DNA of 64,000 nt from Hormiphora californensis (lineage: Eukaryota > Ctenophora > Tentaculata > Cydippida > Pleurobrachiidae), in NCBI GenBank assembly GCA_020137815.1, contig CM035357.1, forward strand, positions 3,554,528 to 3,618,527, written 5' to 3'. A program made the translations under genes and the position numbers. Shown here piece by piece: positions 23,668 to 41,721 of this stretch; positions within the stretch are counted from its first letter, which is position 1; each line of letters begins with the position of its first letter. Under the pieces are notes generated by a model. It had not been told where the DNA came from and searched no databases. It was given only the letters and a program-made list of their open reading frames with translations.

Positions 23668-25002
23668 ATTTCACTAGACAAGGGCGATCTACGTTTTTAA
23701 ACCCAGGTCGGTGGGATTCTTCCGCTAAAAAGTTTAGGGGTCTCTGTGCTAGCGCGAACGAACTTCTCTCACCACGGAAAAGGGGACAAAGACAAAAGTT
23801 TAGGGTCGGCCGTCGGTTTCGACAAGATAAGTTTCAAAATTTCATGTCAAAATAACGCCGCGCGTAGTTCGACGCAGACTTTTTTCGCGCGTTACTGTTT
23901 TTGTCAATTATTGCAGCGCATTTTTCTTAATTTCGTACTGAAATTTAAAACTTGGAACCTTTTTTCGCGGATTTTCGAGCATTTTCCCCAAACTTTGGAA
24001 TGCGCTGCAGCCCCCTCATGCGCGCACCCCCGCAACGAGGGGACTGAAGGGAATGCCGCGCGCGCGTTTGGCCTGAGCTCAGGACGGGCCCGGCTGGGAA
24101 AACGTTAAAATCTGGGTGCCTTTCATTGCTAACAATTCGTAGTTTTGGCGCGCGCGACGGGTTAGGGCTATCCGTTAGGGTCTGGTTAGGGTTTGGTTTG
24201 GGGTTACCGGTTAGGGCTATCGATTCTCTAACTGATACCGTTTAGTTTACACAAATCGGCCATGTGGTTCCATGGCTATAGCCGTTTGAAAAAAGTCGGT
24301 CTAAGTATACTCTTTTGGCAGCGCGCACCTGTAAACAGGCTGCAAGGCACCCAGATTATAATCGCGCCCGCCCGGCTGGGTCGAAGATAACTTTGCGAGC
24401 GAAAAAACGGCGGTGCTTATAACTTTGGCCCCTGAAGTCCGTTTGACTTGATTCTTTCACTAGCTGTTAGATCTGACAATTATCTACCTTGCTGTTTATG
24501 AGAGGAGTTAATTGGACTTCAGGAGGCCGAGCAATAACCGTTCAAAGATGGGTTGTTTTCAAAAAGTGACGTCACAGATCCCTGCAGGGACACTTTGTTT
24601 CAAATTTGAATTAAAATCTCGAATTTTTTTATTTTACCGCACTCGATTTTGCGGAGTTTGGTTCATATCTCCTGTTCCTGATAAGATAGAGACCTGAAAC
24701 CGGTTGCATTTGAAAGCTGTTATCTTCCTCTTTCCAACGCTACCAAAACGATTTCTGTACCTTATCTGGAACCGGAGATATGATTGATTATGTATTCCCC
24801 CCCAGCGCGGTATTCCCTCCAGGCCCCTTATATTATATTATAAGGGGCCTGCAACGTATGCCAACCCCAAACTTTTCGCCTTTGCTGCAGTTTTTGAACC
24901 TTTTCACGCTTCCTTTTAAGGCACAGAACTTTACCGCAGCTTGTTAACAGACCTACAAAATTTCAGGAAGTGAAATGTGAAAATACAAGCAGAAAAAATG
25001 TC
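23668..25002. other. COPS5-ITFG1 intergenic region, decayed repeats
   Basis: This divergent spacer must hold both promoters. It is CpG-rich with GCGCGC runs at 23.85-24.13 kb, includes the inverted partner of the 3686 repeat, and carries TTAGGG-like units at 24155-24225. At 24820-24850 there is an AGGCCCCTTAT/ATAAGGGGCCT hairpin with an 8-bp AT loop. No exon is supported. Confidence 0.5.
24155..24225 (+). repeat. Degenerate TTAGGG-like (telomere-like) tract
   Basis: GGTTAGGG, CGTTAGGG, GGTTAGGG and GGTTAGGG occur within ~65 bp, spaced by short CTAT- or TTTGG-containing pieces. TTAGGG is the ancestral animal telomere repeat. The tract is too degenerate and short to be a telomere and may be chance or an old interstitial insertion. 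Confidence 0.35.
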
Positions 25003-27511
25003 ATGACATTTGGTTGCGGCCCACTTTTCTCCATCTTCCTCGCTTCCCTGCTGAGTGTATGTGCTGGGCACCTCTATTACCAGTACTCCCTGGGCCTTAA
25101 TGAGGTCAGCACTGGCTACCAACTTAGCTCATTCACCAACCTCCGTTCTAAGAGCAAATATGTGGACATTGTTCTAGTGGGGGACTGATCACAAATCCAT
25201 TCTTACGGAATCTTATGGTCTGAACAATAGCACTTTCTACGCACCAAAAGAGTATCAATACTCATTTCAATTTAACACCAATCTCACTGATTACTCTATT
25301 ATCGGCACACTACCGGCCGACTTTCAATAATGATAAAACTACCTGATATTATGGTGGTTTTCGGCAACTCCGACTCGACAACATTCCTCTTGGCCATCCT
25401 ATGGAATAGGGAAGATCGATTCTACTCTGTGACATACATCAGCACAGAGTTTTCCTCTACTCCGTCCCTGATGGATTATAACGGTGATACGTTTGCAGAT
25501 TTCCTTGGTTCCGAGGGGTCCGACCGGTACTTTTACATCAACGACCCAGCGAACCCAGGAACATTTTCAAAGATTAAAATAGAAGAATCATCACTCCCTG
25601 TTAAAGCGGGGACAACTAAAATCGCTTTTGGAGATTTAAACGGTGACTGCAGGGCTGACATGGTTGGTATCTCCAAACTCGATAACGGCAGTACTATCAT
25701 TGAGTACTGGCAGGCAGCAGGCATGGTTATGAAGCTTACATGGCAGCGAACCCTACCACCAACCATGAACAGTGACTCATACAGTTCCCCAATCATCGCT
25801 GACATGGACTCTAACGGAAAGTTGGATTTGGTGATAGCAGGATGTTCCTCGGTCCATCGGGGAATGTGCCAGGAGAGCAGGATCTACATAATGTATAATG
25901 ACCCATGTTTTAGTTCCAAGCTAAAAGGATGTTCCCTCGTAACCACCATGTGTGAAGAGTACGGTTTTGAGTTATCAGACACCGTCAACGTGTTTAACAA
26001 GTTTACAAATGAAAAGGAGACTTGGGGATTCTTGGCATCGAGTGGGGATCCGTTTAGCAGTGATTATTTGGTAAGACCCACTGATATTGATAATGATGGT
26101 CATGTTGATCTGGTGACGGTCTTGAAATATGACAACTCCCAAGTTCCTGTTATCTTCTTCAATACTCCTGATGACTGTAAGTAGCTGCTAATCGTATTGT
26201 ATAACAATACCCCCCCCCTTTTTGAGGTGAATCTGTTATTATTTACCCTCTTTTATTGTTTTGAGACAAATGCTGTTATTCAATAACAAATCTTAATCTC
26301 CACCCCCCCTTTTTCCCAGCTGCTTTGGGCGGAAGAACCTTCACAGCGACCTGGAGGGATGACCTGGCTCTCCCAGAGAATCTCTCCAACTACTCTCCCT
26401 CAATCCTTGCCAGCGCGGATGTAACCGGTATTGGTGTCGACCAGATGTTTGTTGTGGGACGGGATGGGGACAAGTTTGCCCTGGGGTACTACTCCTCAAA
26501 AGATCCCCTGGATACTTACTTCCTGAAAATAACTGTGTTGTGTCCCCGGTATGTGACAAAATATGAACAATTCTCCTTCTCCTTATATCATGAAAACTTT
26601 TAAAGATTATTTCCTTTTTTCCTTGTGATCGTCGCAAACAGGAAAGTTTGGATTAGATATAGTTAGAGGTGCCAGCTAGTCACTAATTCTGGTGTGGAAG
26701 TGTTAAACTCACCTTCTCTCCCTCTCCCAGCTGTCTAGAGGAAAGTGTTACAATAGTGGGGGCTAGCACCTACTACAAAACCACAGGATACACAGGGAAC
26801 ACAGAGGTCGGGTTTGGGGCTCAGAACTCTATGCTCAGTGTTGGATCCCTTCAGAGGCCCTATACCCTCTTTGGCCTTGGTCAGCAGGCTAATTATATTG
26901 AAGAAATTGCGGTGAGTTGAATCGATATAATCCCTTTTTGATACAGTAGTTTTCTCTTCATTTTCTGATCAATTTAAATACTTGAAAAACAATTGAAACA
27001 CTTTTGTCTTTATTGAAAAACATGCCTAACTTGATGAAGAAATTCAGGGTTTTAATCTTTAATTTTCTTCCTTCAGACGGCGTACAGGGTGGACGAAAAA
27101 ACAAATAAGTTTACATTTGACTCTCTCGTGCCGAACTCACAGGTACGAAATTGTAGGAAGTATCTTACTACGTATTTATATTCGAAATCTAAGCAAGAAC
27201 TACTGAACTGAACTCCCCACCAACAGTACTCAATCAGGATCCCGAGATCCAAATCACTGAACTTCACCCTTCCACATTGAATTAACCTCCCCCTCCCCTA
27301 GGTGTATGCCATCCCACTCCAAGGCAATGAGGACTGGAAGCTGATCATGCTGGTTATCCCTGGTAAATCTCTCTGGTCCACCCTAATAGTTCTGGGAGCT
27401 TGCTGTCTAGTTTGCCTTGTAATCATTGTGGGCCTCCACATCAAGGAGAGAAAGGAAGATGAACGGGAGAAGAGGAAGTTTAACGCGAAATTCAATTTCG
27501 ATGCCATGTGA
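25003..27511 (+). CDS. ITFG1: ITFG1 / TIP, FG-GAP membrane protein
   Basis: ITFG1 (T-cell immunomodulatory protein, TIP) is a type I membrane protein with an FG-GAP beta-propeller ectodomain. Exons: 25003-26176, 26320-26548, 26731-26911, 27077-27142 and 27302-27511. The ATG at 25003 gives a signal peptide (GPLFSIFLASLLSVCAG). FG-GAP/calcium-loop motifs are LMDYNGDTFADFLG, FGDLNGDCRADMVG, IADMDSNGKLDLVIAG and DIDNDGHVDLVTVL. The end has a transmembrane helix (LIVLGACCLVCLVIIVGLHI) and a tail rich in Lys/Glu that ends FNFDAM, as in vertebrates. Exon 1 has three extra bases: in the TGA at 25186-25188, in TTT at 25322-25324 and in AAAA at 25335-25338. Without them the ectodomain reads VLVGDDHKSI and PADFNNDKLPDIMV. 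Corrected length is 618 residues against 612 in human. Confidence 0.92.
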
Positions 27512-28274
27512 GGTGTGTTGTTAACATGTGTGTTGACATGTTCGATTAGTTTTTGTGATTATAATTCGCACTGAATCACCTCACATGATCACAGTTGATC
27601 ACGTGATGCCCAAATATGGTGCTGTGATCAGTTGAGAGAATCGGAGTTGAGACAAGAACTTCAAAAACGATGATGAGATATATTTTTTGAGTAATATTTG
27701 GAGTAGTTTGATCCTCCAAGTGTGTGTAAATAGTAGCTAGTACACGTGTTTGTATCACGTGATGCCCATATATGGTATTGTGTATGATGCCCATATATGG
27801 AGTTGTGTGTATCTATTTGATCAATTGTTTGTGTGACGTATATCATTATTCATGGCGGAGAGTATCACAATGTTCCTATATTTGTTGTCCCTTTGTTTGT
27901 CTTCCTCCCATCCTTCTACAGTCGGACCCCGATTTACCGGAACCCCGATTTACCGGAGGGATAAACTTCCCCCGATATAATAAGAAATTAACGGTATTTA
28001 ACCCCGATTAACCGGGCAATAACCTTTCCTCCGAGCATCCCGGTAAATAGGGGTCCGATAGATATGAAGATGTTCCTAGTGGATCTAGGTTTATTATTGT
28101 GTGAGTTTTGTTTTCGATTGTTGAGTATATACGATCCTAAAATGATAATACCAATCGTGTTTTTCTAACCCTCTGAAATCTTTGGTATGGTGGTACAGTT
28201 GTAAGGATGACTGCGTCACCAACTGAAATCCCTGGTAAAGCATATCTAACTTGCCTCATGGCTCCCCGCTCCTC
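27512..28274. other. Intergenic, CArG-like repeat units and a MITE
   Basis: Apart from the pogo-like MITE at 27917-28060, this stretch holds three loose copies of a unit with CACGTGATGCCCATATATGG (near 27599, 27757 and 27786), the inverse of the minisatellite in COPG intron 18. No gene seen. Confidence 0.5.
27917..28060. mobile_element. pogo/Tigger-like MITE
   Basis: TACAGTCGGACCCCGATTTA at the left, TAAATAGGGGTCCGATA at the right, with internal repeats of CCCCGATTTACCGG. The interior is 60% A/T with no reading frame. Confidence 0.8.
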
Positions 28275-29610
28275 ACGGCGTGCCTGGTGAAATTTTAACA
28301 CGACCTAGCATGCGACGGGAAACCACCACTTGTACGTGGTAGCTGAGGGTCTACAGAATGGCGCTACGGTGCGGGAAAAAACATTCCATTCCCTAAAATC
28401 TTTTTTTTTTACTTTTATTTGATTTGGGTCAAAATTGGCTATATTAAACGTGGTCCCGAAAAATCCATAATGACTTAGCACACGAAATATGTCACCCCCA
28501 CCTATTTTTGCACGTAGAATCGATTGCCGTTGAAGTCGAATCTCTAAAATGACTTTAAAATGGTCAAAAGTTGATTTTTACCATTTTTTGGAGGTTTTTG
28601 GCCCCTAAACCATTGAAAACGTTGAGATAGGGATTTGAAACTAGTGCCAATCGTTAAAATGGTCATTTTTCTACCAAGAACCAAGTTTTCGTGTATATCC
28701 GATTTATGGTTAGATTTGGGCAAATTGTTGAAATCTGCCAACTAGGAGAACCGTAACTTGATTTTCTTGTTTTTTGGATTTTGGCATTTTTGACAAACTT
28801 CTGATTGAAATGGTCAATCGGGACCATGCTTAAGTTGTTTATGGGACAATTTTCGACTAAAATCCAAGATTTCATACCAATCCAATAACAGATCGTTGAT
28901 TTATAGAAAATTTAAGTAGGCAAAACGGTCAAAATGACAACTTTTCTTGCTTATTTTCACCGTTTTGCCTACTTAAATTTTCTATAAATCAATCTGTTAT
29001 TGGATTGGTATGAAATCTTGGATTTTAGTCGAAAATTGTCCCATAAACAACTTAAGCATGGTCCCGATTGACCATTTCAATCAGAAGTTTGTCAAAAATG
29101 CCAAAATCCAAAAAACAAGAAAATCAAGTTACGGTTCTCCTAGTTGGCAGATTTCAACAATTTGCCCAAATCTAACCATAAATCGGATATACACGAAAAC
29201 TTGGTTCTTGGTAGAAAAATGACCATTTTAACGATTGGCACTAGTTTCAAATCCCTATCTCAACGTTTTCAATGGTTTAGGGGCCAAAACCCTCCAAAAA
29301 TGGTAAAAAATCAACTTTTGACCATTTTACAGTCATTTTAGAGATTTGACTTCAACGGCAATCGATTCTACGTGCAAAAATAGGTGGGGGTGACATATTT
29401 CGTGTGCTAAGTCATTATGGATTTTTCGGGACCACGTTTAATATAGCCAATTTTGACCCAAATCAAATAAAAGTAAAAAAAAAAGATTTTAGGGAATGGA
29501 ATGTTTTTTCCCGCACCGTAGCGCCATTCTGTAGACCCTCAGCTACCACGTACAAGTGGTGGTTTCCCGTCGCATGCTAGGTTGTGTTAAAATTTCACCA
29601 GGCACGCCGT
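28275..29610. mobile_element. 1.34-kb near-perfect palindrome (foldback element)
   Basis: Two arms of ~655 bp (28275-28930 and 28957-29610) are inverted copies differing at only a few bases. They begin ACGGCGTGCCTGGTGAAATT and meet at a spacer of about 25 bp near 28943. The same 70-residue conceptual peptide is therefore open in opposite directions on the two arms; it is a by-product, not a gene. No obvious target duplication is seen at the ends. A foldback transposon is likely; an assembly fold-back of a read cannot be excluded. Confidence 0.8.
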
Positions 29611-29647
29611 ATCCTCCCTTCTCGAAGAGAGTAAAGGGGAACAAAGT

Positions 29648-30780
29648 GGCAGGTGAGTAGAACTTCGCTCCTAATAAAAGGCTGCAATAAAAGGCTGCAG
29701 AAAAAGGCTGCAATAAAAGGCTGCAGAAAAAGGCTGCAATAAAAGGCTGCAATAAAAGGCTGCAATGGATCACATATCCAACTGGACTAAAGCACTAAAG
29801 CAGGAGATAGACCGAATCGTCCTCCCCTAATAGTGTTTTGTTTCACGTATCGGTTTCTACCATAAGCGGTAGAGAGACCGAATCACCCGCCCCTAATTAT
29901 AGTGATTCGTGCCTGGTATCCAACTAAACCATAGGCGGTAGATAGACGGAGATAGAGAGTTAGAGAGGTGAGAGTGAGAGATCCGAATCATGGACGACTA
30001 ATCAAGTATTGTATCACGTTTCATGATATCCTCTAATTAATTAAATGAAAGGCGGTTACCTATAATTTGACCTAATCGGTGCCAATACGTGATTACTGAT
30101 TTTCTACCGTTATTCGCCAATAGTCTTTATGTACACAATTCAGTAGATCGGAATCACACATAATACTATGATAGGTGAACTAAGTGGTTGGGTGGTTCAC
30201 CTGTGATTGTGCTACACGCTCAATCAATAGATCTACCCTACCTCACTAGACCAACACTCTCAGTAGTTACTGACTACCTCTACTGAATCGTGGATCGATA
30301 CGGAAAGACTAATGGAGAATACATAGCGGTAGAGAATCACGTATCGGGACCGATGAGGTCTCATTGTCAATTGGTAACCGCTTTCCATTAGAGGATACCA
30401 TGGTACGTGATACCATACCGTGATTCTGATTTTTCACACTCTCAGTTCTCACTCGTACTCGCTCTATATCTCGGTCTCTCTCTATTGCCTATGGTCTAGT
30501 TGGATACGTGACACGAATCACTATAATTAGGGGAGGGTGATTCGGTCTCACTACAGCCGATACGTGATACGAAACACTATTAGGGGAGGACGATTCGGTC
30601 TATCCCCCGCTTTAGTCTGGTTGGATACGTGATCCCTTGCAGCCTTTTATTGCAGCCTTTTATTGCAGCCTTTTTCTGCAGCCTTTTATTGCAGCCTTTT
30701 ATTGCAGCCTTTTTCTGCAGCCTTTTATTGCAGCCTTTTATTGCAGCCTTTTATTAGGAGCGAAGTTCTACTCACCTGCC
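29648..30780. mobile_element. 1.13-kb foldback element with 8-bp target duplication
   Basis: The ends are GGCAGGTGAGTAGAACTTCG and its inverse, flanked by AACAAAGT at 29640-29647 and 30781-30788. Just inside each end is a tandem array of a 13-bp unit (AATAAAAGGCTGC), seven copies on the left and nine on the right. Arms continue, less perfectly, for several hundred bases. An 8-bp duplication suits a hAT-related element; the array inside the ends is typical of foldback elements. It lies ~150 bp before the COPG start codon. Confidence 0.85.
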
Positions 30781-30933
30781 AACAAAGTTTTAGCCGCAAT
30801 AATCTATCCTCATAATGATGATACCCCACCACCTAACCTAATACATAAGTCAGCATATTAACCCCTAACCTACATAATTCTGCTTATTTACCCCTAACCT
30901 AACAAAAACATATCTTCCATATCTAGCTAGACA

Positions 30934-40106
<9,173 letters not shown>

Positions 40107-40487
40107 AGTAGCGTGTTAGGTGTTACATCATTTACATATTAGGTCACCATTGGCACTATCTCGCTTGATTTGGGAATAATGGCATCATCATAGTAACATG
40201 ACATACATGATTATGTGAGCTACTCCAGATTCTTCACTATCTACATCATATAAAGTAGAGCAGAAAGCTCTCTCTCTCTCTCCTCTCTTGATCGCCCCCT
40301 CTCTTTATCTCCCCTCTATCTCTATCTCTCTCTCTCTCCCTCCCTCTATCTCTCTTCTCTATCTATCTCCCTCTCTTTATCTCCCCCCTCTATCTCTCTC
40401 TCTCCCTCCCTCTATCTCTCTTCTCCATCTCTCTCCCTCTCTTCATCTCTCCCTCTATCTCTCTATCTCCCTTTCTATCTCTCCCAG

Positions 40488-40533
<46 letters not shown>

Positions 40534-40874
40534 GTGTTTTCATTGTGGTTGCTTGTTTCAACTGCTCCTAACAAGCACAGTGCGAGTGTATTCAGCCGCA
40601 ATCACGCCACTAATATACTACTTGAACTTGTCACTCTGTGGCCGTGTGACACTAACTGAGTCATAACTATATTCTATACGTAACTGATTAGTGAGTCATC
40701 TATATCATGTTGTATTTTCATGACGTCGCACTGTTTGAGAATCAAAACGGGGTCAGCGCCACCAGACAGGAGATTGCCAAGTTTAATTAAAATTGTATTT
40801 TGTTGCCATGAAGTTGTGAACTATCTATAGTTTTGTTTTTGTACAAAAAGGTATGGAAAGCACAAAAAGTCAGT
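40107..40874. other. COPG 3' flank, CT-rich tract, no gene
   Basis: Contains the COPG 3' UTR, then imperfect CT/CCT/TATC repeat at 40270-40530 and ordinary AT-rich sequence. No coding exon seen. Confidence 0.6.
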
Positions 40875-40956
40875 GCGATGGCCGGGAATTGAACCCGGAT
40901 TTGCAAAAAGTCAGTGCGATGGCCGGGAATTGAACCTGGATTTGCCAAAAGTCAGT
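40875..40956 (-). pseudogene. Two truncated tRNA-Gly 3' ends in tandem
   Basis: Two copies of a 41-bp unit, each holding the T arm, acceptor 3' strand and downstream terminator of tRNA-Gly, lie at 40875 and 40916. They join the intact gene at 40957 with exactly the same 41-bp spacing. They lack the D and anticodon arms. Confidence 0.85.
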
Positions 40957-41027
40957 GCGATGGCCGGGAATCGAACCCGGATCAACTGCTTGGAAGGCAA
41001 CTATGCTGACCATTACACCACCATCGC
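40957..41027 (-). tRNA. tRNA-Gly (anticodon UCC), gene 1
   Basis: 71 bp on the minus strand from GCGATGGTGG to GGCCATCGC. The acceptor stem GCGATGG/CCATCGC pairs fully, the A box GGTGTAATGG and B box GGTTCGATTCC are intact, and the anticodon loop CTTCCAA gives UCC (bases 40992-40994). A T-run terminator follows the 3' end. No intron. Confidence 0.97.
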
Positions 41028-41108
41028 TCTTATCTACCTCCTTCCCTATATTGGATTTATATGGGTTTACTTTTAGAAAAATGTGGAGAATATTTGCCAA
41101 AAGTCAGT

Positions 41109-41179
41109 GCGATGGCCGGGAATCGAACCCGGATCAATTGCTTGGAAGGCAACTATGCTGACCATTACACCACCATCGC
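41109..41179 (-). tRNA. tRNA-Gly (anticodon UCC), gene 2
   Basis: Identical to gene 1 except for one base in the anticodon-stem/variable region (CAATTGATCC in place of CAGTTGATCC), with the same T-run terminator. Confidence 0.96.
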
Positions 41180-41270
41180 TCTTATCTTCCTCCTTCCTTA
41201 TATTGCGTTTATATGGGTTTATATGGGTTTATTTATATAAAAATGTGGAAAATATTTGCAAAAAGTCAGT

Positions 41271-41341
41271 GCGATGGCCGGGAATCGAACCCGGATCAAC
41301 TGCTTGGAAGGCAACTATGCTGACCATTACACCACCATCGC
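41271..41341 (-). tRNA. tRNA-Gly (anticodon UCC), gene 3
   Basis: Same sequence as gene 1. The ~90-bp spacers between the three genes are also similar (ATATGGGTTTA motifs), so the cluster arose by tandem duplication of a gene plus flank. Confidence 0.97.
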
Positions 41342-41721
41342 TGTTATAAAATCTGCTATTGCGCGTTACATAATCCTTAACATTGCCCTGTTTGTGTGTA
41401 AAACCTACCGAATTATGTTATTTTTAGCGAAATATGCGAGCCCCAAAGATAGTGATATCCAAGGGTTATGATAACAACGAGGAAAATTACCCATCATCAT
41501 CGTCAGGTTTGGCATCTTGCCCAATATCCTCAAAATTACAGGGGATTGGACAGGAAACTGGATATAATTATATCCATACAATTACTTGCCTGGCTAGACT
41601 GTGTTTCGGGCGCCCGCGCCCGAAACACCTTTACAAATGTAAAGGGAGGGTTAGAACGTAACAAACAATTACATACACTTCCCCTTTCTTCCCCTTCCTT
41701 CCCCTTTTTGTCGACCAAAAG
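41342..41721. other. No gene recognised between tRNA cluster and next gene
   Basis: AT-rich, then a pyrimidine-rich tract at 41670-41712 that looks like the 3' end of an intron before the next exon. An upstream exon of the following gene may lie here but I cannot define it. Confidence 0.4.

Noticed and set aside
24820..24850. Rho-independent-type terminator at the GGCCCC hairpin
   Set aside because: No T-run follows, and this is nuclear animal DNA; it is a short inverted repeat only.
28663..29341. Identical 70- and 65-codon frames on opposite strands
   Set aside because: Mirror copies produced by the palindrome; no coding signature or homologue.
40873..41349. Repeated open frames reading WPGIEPG and similar peptides
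   Set aside because: They are translations of the tRNA-Gly genes and truncated copies, a well-known false protein signal.
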